NCBI GenBank assembly: GCA_041655735.1
Contig: JBBAEV010000024.1
Span: forward strand, 1 to 13,064
Direction of reading: 5' to 3'
DNA length: 13,064 nucleotides
Origin: JBBAEV01 sp041655735
GTDB lineage: Bacteria > Bacillota_I > Bacilli_A > RF39 > UBA660
Shown: positions 6,386 to 12,254 of the stretch, piece after piece
Layout of the letters: the number at the start of each line of letters is the position of its first letter
How positions within the stretch are numbered: the stretch's first letter is position 1
Notes under the pieces: model-generated
The model's input: the letters and a program-made list of their open reading frames with translations, nothing else
What the model was told of the DNA's origin: nothing
The model's database searches: none
Translations under genes and position numbers: made by a program

Positions 6386-6724
6386 ATGGATAAAAAAATT
6401 CCTAATTTATATAAAGGAATAGTAAATAAAAAATTAGATAATCTTCAAACTATATATTATTCAAAAAATAATATAGTTAAGGAAGAAAAACCAACAAAAA
6501 ACAATAAATATAAAACTGATGATTATGAACAAATGACAGTAAAAGAAAAAATAAACTATCTTTTAAATTTACCTAAATATTTACCTGATTTTATAGTAGA
6601 AATTCATACTACAGATCAAATAATTTATACTGAAATAGAAAAACAAACTAAAGATAAACTAATCACTAAAAGTGATACTGAAATTCCTATTAAAGACATT
6701 TTAGATATTAAAATAAATAATTAA
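6386..6724 (+). CDS. Small CotO-like spore coat protein (tentative)
   Basis: 112-residue soluble protein. The first 45 residues are Lys/Asn-rich and low in complexity. Residues 50-110 form a compact module: V-K-E-K-I-N-Y-L-L-N-L-P-K-Y-L-P, then E-I-H-T-T, and a final I-P-I-K-D-I-L-D-I-K-I. This pattern (EKI-x-YL-x-x-LP near the start, IP-x-x-DI at the end) fits what I recall of the C-terminal part of the Bacillus coat morphogenetic protein CotO, which helps assemble the outer coat or exosporium. In B. subtilis cotO lies beside cotZ/cotY; here a CotY/Z gene is the convergent neighbour 18 nt away. It is much shorter than Bacillus CotO, with the N-terminal part reduced. ATG 6386 has AGGAG 8 nt upstream; the GTG at 6377 lies inside that site. 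Confidence 0.6.
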   Translation: MDKKIPNLYKGIVNKKLDNLQTIYYSKNNIVKEEKPTKNNKYKTDDYEQMTVKEKINYLLNLPKYLPDFIVEIHTTDQIIYTEIEKQTKDKLITKSDTEIPIKDILDIKINN

Positions 6725-6742
6725 AGGCCCGAAGGCCCCTTT
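6723..6742. terminator. GC-rich bidirectional hairpin between the coat genes
   Basis: GGCC-CGAA-GGCC on the plus strand reads GGCC-TTCG-GGCC on the minus strand, a very stable C(UUCG)G tetraloop, flanked by AAA/TTT. It lies exactly between two convergent stop codons. The T-tails are short, more convincing on the minus strand. Confidence 0.7.
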
Positions 6743-7171
6743 CTATAAACAATCAATAAATGTATCTTTTAAACATTGAATACCACAAGCACAAGTTAAA
6801 TCAATCGTAATAAATGAACAAGTTGCGACCCATTTTGTATCACTATCAAAAATAGTATCAGGACATAATGGTTCCCTACAAGGTTTTAATACTCTAAGTG
6901 TTGCACAACAACCATCCAATTTTTCTACTCTAAATACCCAAGACTTTCCTACACATCCTTTATCTTCGTAAAATGCTTTCCATAAATTTCCTTCTGGCGT
7001 ATAAAGTACAAAAGGCCTTGTATTTTCTTTTTCTTCGCAAACTTCATCTCCTAAAAATGGTTTATCACAACTGTCTATTATACGTTCTTTACCTTTGCGA
7101 TTCTTTTGAATATGTAATATTAATTTTACTACTTCACAAACGCAATTTCCATTTTTTTCTTCATTACACAT
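6743..7171 (-). CDS. CotY/CotZ/ExsY-family spore coat protein
   Basis: Cys-rich structural protein of 142 residues with 15 cysteines. It matches the ExsY/CotY/CotZ pattern along its length: an N-terminal C-x-C-E-V-V-K-L-I, C-D-K-P-F-L-G (35-40), N-T-R-P-F-V-L-Y-T (50-58), W-V-F-R-V-E-K-L-D (78-86), C-C-A-T-L-R-V-L (88-95) and the ending F-I-T-I-D-L-T-C-A-C-G-I-Q-C-L-K-D (120-136). In Bacillus these proteins form disulfide-linked hexagonal lattices in the spore crust or exosporium. ATG 7171 is chosen over GTG 7180 because the strong AAAGGGGTGG overlaps that GTG and lies 5 nt from the ATG. Upstream on the minus strand CATAAGAATA (7216-7207) faintly resembles a mother-cell -10 but lacks the spacing of the other three genes. 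Confidence 0.88.
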   Translation of the reverse strand: MCNEEKNGNCVCEVVKLILHIQKNRKGKERIIDSCDKPFLGDEVCEEKENTRPFVLYTPEGNLWKAFYEDKGCVGKSWVFRVEKLDGCCATLRVLKPCREPLCPDTIFDSDTKWVATCSFITIDLTCACGIQCLKDTFIDCL

Positions 7172-7283
7172 ATAATCCACCCCTTTATTTTATTTCTAAT
7201 ATAACTTATTCTTATGAGTTTTTTTAGTGTATATTGAATACCTATTTCTTTTTTTAGATATTTTCTTTTTTTAAAAAATAGAG

Positions 7284-7289
7284 TATAAT
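7284..7289 (+). promoter_or_regulatory. Candidate -10 box of the EIIB-like gene
   Basis: TATAAT lies 16 nt before the ATG at 7306. There is no convincing -35, and a start near 7296 would leave almost no leader ahead of AGGTGA. Confidence 0.3.
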
Positions 7290-7305
7290 ACTTATAGGTG
7301 ATTAA

Positions 7306-7611
7306 ATGGGATATGTAATTATTGTTGTAGTATTATTAATAGTTGCACTCGCGATTATTAAAGCTAACAACAAAGATTTTCATATTGAAGCTAATAAGCT
7401 AGTGGAGTTATTAGGCGGTAAAGATAATATTATCAGTACTGAGTCTAATCGTTCTCGTTTTAAAGTAGCGCTTAAAGATATAAGTATTGTCAATAAAGAT
7501 GCTATTCAAAAAATGGGGGCTAAAGGGATAGTAGAGATAGATAATCAATTAAAAATTATCTTAGGACCTGCTTCTAGACAATTAGCAAAATATATTCAAG
7601 ACTTAAAGTGA
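7306..7611 (+). CDS. Membrane-anchored PTS EIIB-like domain lacking the catalytic cysteine
   Basis: 101-residue protein. Residues 2-19 form one hydrophobic anchor. From about 25 on it follows the glucose-type EIIB pattern: A-N-K-L-V-E-L-L-G-G-K-D-N-I (29-42), a T-R-L-R-like S-R-F-K (50-53), K-D (57-58), M-G-A-K-G-I-V-E (70-77) and I-I-L-G-P (84-88). In working EIIB the residue two before T-R-L-R is the Cys that carries the phosphate. Here S-N-R-S-R-F-K puts Asn there, and the whole protein has no Cys. It cannot act as a classical phosphocarrier and is likelier a binding or regulatory relic. AGGTGA precedes the ATG. The gene stands alone, with its own terminator, and has no EIIC neighbour. Fold assignment is likely, role unknown. 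Confidence 0.75.
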   Translation: MGYVIIVVVLLIVALAIIKANNKDFHIEANKLVELLGGKDNIISTESNRSRFKVALKDISIVNKDAIQKMGAKGIVEIDNQLKIILGPASRQLAKYIQDLK

Positions 7612-7630
7612 TGAATTTCATCACTTTTTT
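7605..7630 (+). terminator. Rho-independent terminator
   Basis: AAAGTGATGA (7605-7614) and TCATCACTTT (7618-7627) enclose ATT, followed by a T-rich tract. The TGA stop codon of the EIIB-like gene is inside the left arm. Confidence 0.92.
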
Positions 7631-7636
7631 TCTTTT

Positions 7637-7653
7637 TTCGACATTATTCGATA
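7637..7653 (+). promoter_or_regulatory. Two tandem Spo0A-box-like sites
   Basis: TTCGACA (7637-7643) is a perfect reverse complement of the 0A-box core TGnCGAA. TTCGATA (7647-7653) differs at one base. Both have the same orientation and start 10 bp apart, one helical turn, the arrangement Spo0A dimers use. They lie about 40-50 nt upstream of the kinase ATG. CG dinucleotides are rare in this sequence, which makes the pair less likely by chance. Confidence 0.5.
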
Positions 7654-7690
7654 CTCTTTAATAATAAACTTTTATTGAAGAGGTGATGTT

Positions 7691-8944
7691 ATGTTATTTG
7701 TTGAACAATTACTATCTAACTTAATTTATTTACTATTTCCTATTCTTTGTTATTTCTTTTATATTATATATTCAAAAGATTTAAACAAAAAAGAAAATAA
7801 TATTGTATTAGATGCTGCTTTATTCTTATCTTTATATTTAACTATGAAATATGCTGGTCATATGACTAATATAAAACCAATTATATTATTTAATATACCT
7901 TTATTAATTGCTTATTTAAAAAATAAAAAAATAACTGCTTTTATTATTTCTATTCTTATAGTTTTATACTATCATAATAAGCTTGATTTTAATATTTATC
8001 TTATTGGTATTGAGTATTTAACTTATTTCTTATTATATTTCTATGTAAACAAAAAAAAGTTAACAAATTATTATTTACTTCATACCTTTATTATAATTAA
8101 ATCTTTTATCTTTTCTTTTCAAAGTTTTTATTCTTTTAATATAGGGTTTAATGATATAAACATTATTATTCAAATATTTATTATTATGGTGTTATTCTAT
8201 ATTATTTCATATTTTATTTTAATTGGGTTAAAAAAGACAGAAGAACTTACTAGTCTTCATATTTCTATAAAAAAATTAGAAAAAGAAAAAGAACTTCAAA
8301 AATCTCTTTTTATGATAACTCATGAAATAAAAAATCCAATTGCGGTGTGTAAAGGGTATTTAGATATGTTTGATGTAAATAATAAAGAGCATGCTAGGAA
8401 ATATATACCTATCATTAAACAAGAAATAGAAAGAACTTTAACCATTATGGATGATTTTTCATCATTTACTAAAATGAAAATTGAAAAAAACATTCTTGAT
8501 ATCAATTTATTATTAGAAGATGTATTAAATTCTTTAGAATCTTTATTAAAAAGCAATAACATTAAAACAGATTTTAATATAACTGATGAAGAAATATATA
8601 TAGAGGGGGATTATAATAGATTAAAACAAGTTTTTATTAACGTTTTAAAAAACGCAATTGAATCCATCCCTTATAACAAACTAGGTTTTATAAAATTAAG
8701 AACTAAAAATAATAAAAATAAAATAACAATATATATTGAAGATAATGGTATGGGTATGGATGAAGAAACATTAAATAGGATAGGACAATTATTTTATACT
8801 ACAAAAGATAGAGGGACAGGGCTTGGTATATCACTTTCAAAAGAAATATTAAATAAACATAATGCTTCAATAAAGTATAAATCTAAAAAAAATATTGGTA
8901 CAACTGTTATTATTAATATCCCGTATCATAATAAAAAAACCTAA
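7691..8944 (+). CDS. Membrane sensor histidine kinase, KinB-like
   Basis: 417-residue kinase. About six hydrophobic helices span residues 8-180, with short loops and no large extracellular domain or PAS/HAMP domain. A coiled linker (181-205) leads to a HisKA domain with M-I-T-H-E-I-K-N-P (phosphoacceptor His211). The ATPase domain has the N box around 313-324, D-N-G-M-G (351-355), F-Y-T-T-K (368-372) and G-T-G-L-G (375-379). A six-helix sensor joined directly to the kinase is the architecture of B. subtilis KinB, which feeds the Spo0F/Spo0A phosphorelay; the coat-gene neighbours and 0A-like boxes support a sporulation role. It has no adjacent response regulator. The start follows AGGTGATGTT. 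The signal sensed is unknown, and another orphan kinase role remains possible. Confidence 0.9.
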   Translation: MLFVEQLLSNLIYLLFPILCYFFYIIYSKDLNKKENNIVLDAALFLSLYLTMKYAGHMTNIKPIILFNIPLLIAYLKNKKITAFIISILIVLYYHNKLDFNIYLIGIEYLTYFLLYFYVNKKKLTNYYLLHTFIIIKSFIFSFQSFYSFNIGFNDINIIIQIFIIMVLFYIISYFILIGLKKTEELTSLHISIKKLEKEKELQKSLFMITHEIKNPIAVCKGYLDMFDVNNKEHARKYIPIIKQEIERTLTIMDDFSSFTKMKIEKNILDINLLLEDVLNSLESLLKSNNIKTDFNITDEEIYIEGDYNRLKQVFINVLKNAIESIPYNKLGFIKLRTKNNKNKITIYIEDNGMGMDEETLNRIGQLFYTTKDRGTGLGISLSKEILNKHNASIKYKSKKNIGTTVIINIPYHNKKT

Positions 8945-8957
8945 AAAGGTTTTTTTT
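8933..8957. terminator. Bidirectional terminator
   Basis: AAAAAAACC (8933-8941) and GGTTTTTTT (8948-8956) enclose TAAAAA, with T-runs in both directions. It serves the kinase gene and the convergent Tyr-rich ORF. Confidence 0.85.
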
Positions 8958-8967
8958 ATTTAATAAT

Positions 8968-9126
8968 TTAATAATAATAATTATATGGACCATAATAATT
9001 GTAAGGATAATATGAATAAGGTCGATAATAAGATGGTCTATAAAAAGATCTACCATAATAAAAAGGCCTACGACGAGGAAAGAAAAAAGGGAATATAATT
9101 CTTTCATCACCTCGGTATTCATTCAT
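8968..9126 (-). CDS. 52-residue Tyr/Arg/Pro-rich coat-like miniprotein
   Basis: The protein has 52 residues, of which 16 are Tyr. It starts M-N-E-Y-R-G-D-E-R and then runs through F-P-F-F-F-P-R-R-R-P. The rest consists of degenerate Y-Y-x-R/P repeats (F-Y-Y-G-R, F-Y-R-P, S-Y-Y-R-P, S-Y-Y-P, N-Y-Y-G-P) and ends in N-Y-Y-Y-Y. The perfect AGGAGG (9140-9135) lies 8 nt before this ATG. A longer competing frame from ATG 9122 has a worse spacing and a composition that looks like a shadow. Low-complexity Tyr-rich chains are typical of spore coat proteins that are cross-linked through dityrosine, so a coat role is inferred. A sigma-K-like promoter directly upstream supports this. It is not a family I can name. 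Confidence 0.8.
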   Translation of the reverse strand: MNEYRGDERIIFPFFFPRRRPFYYGRSFYRPSYYRPYSYYPYNYYGPYNYYY

Positions 9127-9140
9127 AGACGAATCCTCCT

Positions 9141-9159
9141 TTCATAAGTATTTTATGAA
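9141..9159. repeat. 7-bp inverted repeat upstream of the Tyr-rich ORF
   Basis: TTCATAA (9141-9147) and TTATGAA (9153-9159) are separated by five bases. The same half-sites, six bases apart, occur in the ZIP dyad at 2204-2227. In both places the sigma-K-like -10 lies inside the dyad. Confidence 0.5.
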
Positions 9160-9175
9160 TTTATATTAATATTGT
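9149..9175 (-). promoter_or_regulatory. Candidate sigma-K-like promoter of the Tyr-rich ORF
   Basis: On the minus strand AC (9175-9174), a 16-nt spacer and CATAAAATA (9157-9149), with 22 nt to the ATG, the same distance as for the CotO-like gene. Confidence 0.5.
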
Positions 9176-9186
9176 GAGGTGATAAT

Positions 9187-10287
9187 ATGAAAGATGAAAG
9201 GTTAGATAAATTAGCTGGTATAGTTGTTAATTATTCTTTAAATGTAAATAAAAATGAACCCATTATAATTAATTCAGAGACTTTAAAACCTAAACCTTTA
9301 TTAAAAGCGTTAGTAAAAGAAATAATCAAAGTAGGGGGAATACCTTTTATTAATGTATATGATCCTGAGTTAAAAACTTATTTATCAGAAAATAATACAA
9401 TAGATCGTATTAAATATATTAAAAAACAATTAAAATATGAAGTAGAAAGATATAAGGGATTTATTAATATTAAATGTAATATTAATGATTATGAGAATAA
9501 AAATATCTCCAAAGAAAATATTAGGATATTAGGTGAAGAAACAAAAGATATAAATGATGTAAAAATTAATAAAAGAAAATGGGTGTTGTTGAATTATCCA
9601 TCAGAAGTAGATGCTTATAAAGCTAAGATGAAAATAGAAGAGTTTTTTGATTATGCATTAGATGCGATGACATATGATTATAAAAAATTAAAAGAAAAAG
9701 TGAAACCATTAAAAGAATTAATGGAAAAAACAGATCAAGTAAGAATAACGGCTCCTGATACCGACTTGACTTTTTCTATTAAAAAAATGAATATAATTCC
9801 TTGTACTGGGGAAAAAAATATACCAGATGGAGAAATATATACAGCACCTATAAAAGACAGTGTTAATGGCTATATTACATATAATACTGCATGTCCTTAT
9901 CAAGGCAATGTTTTTCATAATGTAAAGTTGACATTTAAAGATGGGAAAATAATAGAAGCCGCTTGTGATGAAGATAATCAAAAATTAAATGATATATTTG
10001 ATACTGATGAAGGAAGTAGATATGTAGGAGAATTTGCTTTAGGACTTAATCCAAAAATAACTAAACCTATGGGAGATATTCTATATGATGAAAAAATAAT
10101 AGGCAGTCTTCATTTTACTCCTGGTAGAGCTTATAAAGACTCTTATAATGGTAATGATTCTAGTATTCATTGGGATATGGTTTTAATTCAAACTAAAGAA
10201 TATGGTGGCGGTAATATTTATTTTGATGATGTATTAATAAGAGAAGATGGTATATTCATATTGGATGAATTAAAAGATTTAAATTAA
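9187..10287 (+). CDS. M29-family metal-dependent aminopeptidase (AmpS-like)
   Basis: 366-residue cytoplasmic exopeptidase that removes N-terminal residues from peptides with a two-metal centre. The metal and catalytic residues of M29 enzymes are visible in the C-terminal half: G-E-I-Y-T-A-P (E216), Y-V-G-E-F-A-L-G (E282), G-S-L-H-F-T-P-G (H309) and S-S-I-H-W-D-M (H328, D330). The N-terminal domain starts with a recognisable K-L-A-x-I-V-V-N-Y-S-L and K-x-G-G-I-P. The protein is about 40 residues shorter than the usual 400-415. The active-site half looks complete, so the reduction probably lies in the first half, between about residues 55 and 150. GAGGTGAT precedes the ATG. It is monocistronic and divergent from the Tyr-rich ORF. 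A housekeeping peptide-recycling role is likely. Confidence 0.9.
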   Translation: MKDERLDKLAGIVVNYSLNVNKNEPIIINSETLKPKPLLKALVKEIIKVGGIPFINVYDPELKTYLSENNTIDRIKYIKKQLKYEVERYKGFINIKCNINDYENKNISKENIRILGEETKDINDVKINKRKWVLLNYPSEVDAYKAKMKIEEFFDYALDAMTYDYKKLKEKVKPLKELMEKTDQVRITAPDTDLTFSIKKMNIIPCTGEKNIPDGEIYTAPIKDSVNGYITYNTACPYQGNVFHNVKLTFKDGKIIEAACDEDNQKLNDIFDTDEGSRYVGEFALGLNPKITKPMGDILYDEKIIGSLHFTPGRAYKDSYNGNDSSIHWDMVLIQTKEYGGGNIYFDDVLIREDGIFILDELKDLN

Positions 10288-10288
10288 A

Positions 10289-10315
10289 AAGATAGCATAG
10301 CTATCTTAATTTTTT
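10289..10315. terminator. Bidirectional terminator
   Basis: AAGATAGC (10289-10296) and GCTATCTT (10300-10307) enclose ATA, with T-rich tails on both strands. The right arm overlaps the stop codon of the minus-strand phosphoesterase gene. Confidence 0.88.
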
Positions 10316-11169
10316 GTTAAACGATATAAATTAATTGATGGTCTGTTAAAAAGTCTAAGGTTTATTGTTGATGTTCCAATTCCTGATGAAATATATAAAT
10401 CAGTATTATTTATTTTATAATATGGTTCGCTATATATCATTGCGCCTTTTACTTCTTTTACTCCCCCAATAAAAGGAATTCTTACTTGCCCATTATGAGA
10501 ATGTCCCGCTAGTATTAAATCAATATCATATGTGTCTTTAAATTCATCAAAATAATCAGGTTCATGAAGAAGTATTATTTTATAATTTGGTAATACTTTT
10601 TCTTCTTCTTCATTATTTTCACCTACATTATAGTATTCCATAATACTATCTATATCAGGATTACCTTCCAACATACTATCAATACCACCTATAAATATTG
10701 GTTCATATGATTCATTATAAATAAAATCATAGCTATTTTTTAATAAAGAAAAACCACCTTCTTCTATAATGGTAGGATATTCCTTAAATATATAATCATG
10801 ATTACCATATATAGCATATTTTCCTAGTGTTGCCTTTATGTCCTTTAAATTATTAATAAGAATATTTTTCATATTATTATTTAATTTAGTATCTTTATCA
10901 ATAAAATCACCAGTAAATACTACAATATCAGGTTTAAATTTATTTATTTCTATTATAATATGTTTTAGTCTATTTTCATTTATAGTACGTCCATAATGAA
11001 TATCTGACATATGAACTATTTTTATACCATGGAAACTAGTGGGTATATTTTTATTTGTTATTTTATATTCTTTTACTACTAAACCACTAGTACCTATAAA
11101 CATAGCATATAAAAATATAATTATTAAAATAAAGCCAATGATAAGTAATATCTCATATTTTTTTTTCAT
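10306..11169 (-). CDS. Membrane-anchored metallophosphoesterase (YkuE-like)
   Basis: 287 residues. A single hydrophobic anchor at 7-25 is followed by a calcineurin-like phosphoesterase domain with all metal motifs: S-D-I-H-Y-G (D56, H58), G-D-F-I-D (D88), Y-G-N-H-D (N123, H124), L-L-H-E-P-D (H202) and G-H-S-H-N-G-Q-V (H223, H225). The domain probably faces outward. Relatives such as B. subtilis YkuE are associated with the cell envelope; the substrate is not certain. An acidic insertion (E-N-N-E-E-E-E, near 184-190) lies before the H202 strand. GGGAGG lies 4 nt before the ATG. It is the second gene of a two-gene operon, 10 nt after the CPBP protease gene, so both may act at the membrane. Confidence 0.92.
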   Translation of the reverse strand: MKKKYEILLIIGFILIIIFLYAMFIGTSGLVVKEYKITNKNIPTSFHGIKIVHMSDIHYGRTINENRLKHIIIEINKFKPDIVVFTGDFIDKDTKLNNNMKNILINNLKDIKATLGKYAIYGNHDYIFKEYPTIIEEGGFSLLKNSYDFIYNESYEPIFIGGIDSMLEGNPDIDSIMEYYNVGENNEEEEKVLPNYKIILLHEPDYFDEFKDTYDIDLILAGHSHNGQVRIPFIGGVKEVKGAMIYSEPYYKINNTDLYISSGIGTSTINLRLFNRPSINLYRLTKN

Positions 11170-11179
11170 AGTTCCTCCC

Positions 11180-11866
11180 TTAAATGAAAAATAGTATTGC
11201 GATTAAGATACCATTATGAATTGCATGTAATACAATAGGTACAAATATATTATTTGTCTTATAATAAGCACACGCAAAAGCAGCACCTAATGCACCATAA
11301 GGAATTATAAATAATAAATCGTAAAAAGCATTAAGATTAGATACTACATGAACAGCTCCAAAGATAAAACCACTAAATATAATATATAACCATTTTGTGT
11401 TAATAAGATTTTTTATTGTTTTTCTAAATATTATTTCTTCTACAATAGGAGCAAATAAAACAGTTCCTAGTAATGTATAAATAGGTGCCTCAGTAAATAA
11501 CTCTCTAACAGCCGATTCATTTTGAGCCATTTCTACAGAAGTAAAAATAGTAATTACTTTATTGCTTACCACCATTATAAATAATCCTAATATCCAATAT
11601 TTAATACCTATATCTATATATTTTGAGAAGTTACTTTTAAAATCTTTAATTTTTTCTTTTAAAGGTTTATAAAATGTTATAATTAAAAACACGATATATA
11701 TTATATCCATTAATAGTATAATAATATATTTGAACAAATCAGAAGTCTCTACAATATCAATGTTAAGTAAAGTTAACGGAATAGTAAGTAATATAAGTGC
11801 TAAATATGTATAAATAAAATATGAACAAAAAATCAATATATTTTTTAAAAATGTTTTATTTCTCAT
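11180..11866 (-). CDS. CPBP-family intramembrane metalloprotease (CAAX protease-like)
   Basis: 228-residue polytopic protein with about six to seven hydrophobic helices. The CPBP (Abi) signature is complete: E-E-I-I-F-R (E143, E144, R148), F-I-F-G-A-V-H (H173) and V-L-H-A-I-H-N (H214, N218), the residues that bind the metal and catalyse cleavage within the membrane. Members act as prenyl-type CAAX proteases or, in bacteria, in bacteriocin immunity and cleavage of membrane proteins. No bacteriocin gene is visible nearby, so a specific role cannot be given. GGAGG lies 6 nt before the ATG. It leads an operon with the membrane phosphoesterase and is divergent from rimP-nusA, with overlapping promoter regions. 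Confidence 0.92.
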   Translation of the reverse strand: MRNKTFLKNILIFCSYFIYTYLALILLTIPLTLLNIDIVETSDLFKYIIILLMDIIYIVFLIITFYKPLKEKIKDFKSNFSKYIDIGIKYWILGLFIMVVSNKVITIFTSVEMAQNESAVRELFTEAPIYTLLGTVLFAPIVEEIIFRKTIKNLINTKWLYIIFSGFIFGAVHVVSNLNAFYDLLFIIPYGALGAAFACAYYKTNNIFVPIVLHAIHNGILIAILFFI

Positions 11867-11886
11867 TTAAATCCTCCATATATTAA

Positions 11887-11895
11887 ATTATAACA
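11887..11895 (-). promoter_or_regulatory. Extended -10 promoter of the CPBP operon
   Basis: TGT-TATAAT on the minus strand (11895-11887), about 20 nt before the ATG. A consensus TTGACA on this strand at 11929-11924 is too far away for this box. Confidence 0.55.
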
Positions 11896-11922
11896 AATTC
11901 CTTCTAAAAATACACTATTTAC

Positions 11923-11950
11923 TTGTCAATAAAAAATAATATGTTATAAT
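11923..11950 (+). promoter_or_regulatory. Promoter of the rimP-nusA operon
   Basis: TTGTCA (11923-11928), a 16-nt spacer and TATAAT (11945-11950) with an extended -10 (TGT before it). The predicted start near 11957 places the leader hairpin at the very 5' end of the transcript. Confidence 0.8.
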
Positions 11951-11960
11951 TTAATTACAG

Positions 11961-11990
11961 GAAGAGAGTGGGTATACCCACTCTTTAAAA
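11961..11990 (+). ncRNA. rimP leader hairpin
   Basis: A perfect 10-bp dyad (AGAGTGGGTA at 11965-11974, TACCCACTCT at 11975-11984) is preceded by GGAAG and followed by only TTT before AAAA. A hairpin with a GAGTGGG/CCCACTC stem in front of rimP is the known rimP leader of Firmicutes, proposed as a premature terminator. The short U-tract suggests weak termination here. Confidence 0.75.
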
Positions 11991-12008
11991 TTTAATTGGA
12001 GGTAGAAC

Positions 12009-12254
12009 ATGTTAGAAAAGAAAGTGAAAGAAATTATAGAACCAGATTTAAAAAAGAAAAATATAAAAATAATAAATATAGAATATATTAAAGAAAGTAA
12101 TCAAAATATTTTAAGAATAACAATTGATACTGATAATATTGATACATGTGTCACAGCTACTAATATAATAAATCCCATACTTGATGAGTATGACTTAATA
12201 GATGAACAATATAATTTAGAAGTAAGTTCTAAAGGAATAGGAGATGAAAAATAA
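12009..12254 (+). CDS. rimP: RimP reduced to its N-terminal domain
   Basis: Ribosome maturation factor RimP (YlxS) assists 30S subunit assembly. This 81-residue protein aligns by eye with the N-terminal half of the family: L-E-K-K-V-K-E-I-I-E-P, I-N-I-E-Y-I-K-E, L-R-I-T-I-D-T-D-N, and the domain end Y-N-L-E-V-S-S-K-G (69-77). Usual RimP is about 150 residues and continues from L-E-V-S-S-P-G into an SH3-like C-terminal domain, which is missing. The stop TAA overlaps the nusA start (TAATG), so there is no room for a frameshifted second half. GGAGG lies 6 nt before the ATG. Position before nusA confirms identity. It may be a working minimal form or a decaying one; the clean overlap with nusA argues for a stable, selected form. 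Confidence 0.85.
   Translation: MLEKKVKEIIEPDLKKKNIKIINIEYIKESNQNILRITIDTDNIDTCVTATNIINPILDEYDLIDEQYNLEVSSKGIGDEK

Noticed and set aside
7207..7216. CotY/Z promoter as a fourth member of the sigma-K-like module
   Set aside because: CATAAGAATA has one extra base, no AC at 16 nt, and a longer distance (about 35 nt) to the start codon; perhaps a different mother-cell promoter.
6973..7227. 84-residue plus-strand ORF over the CotY/Z gene
   Set aside because: The opposite strand encodes a clear Cys-rich coat protein; this frame has no family features.
8913..9122. 69-residue minus-strand ORF starting at ATG 9122
   Set aside because: It is a frame shadow of the Tyr-rich ORF. Its spacing to AGGAGG is worse, and its end runs through the terminator and into the kinase gene.
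11923..11929. Minus-strand TTGACA as -35 of the CPBP operon
   Set aside because: It is about 30 nt from the good TATAAT; the complementary TTGTCA on the plus strand fits the rimP promoter.
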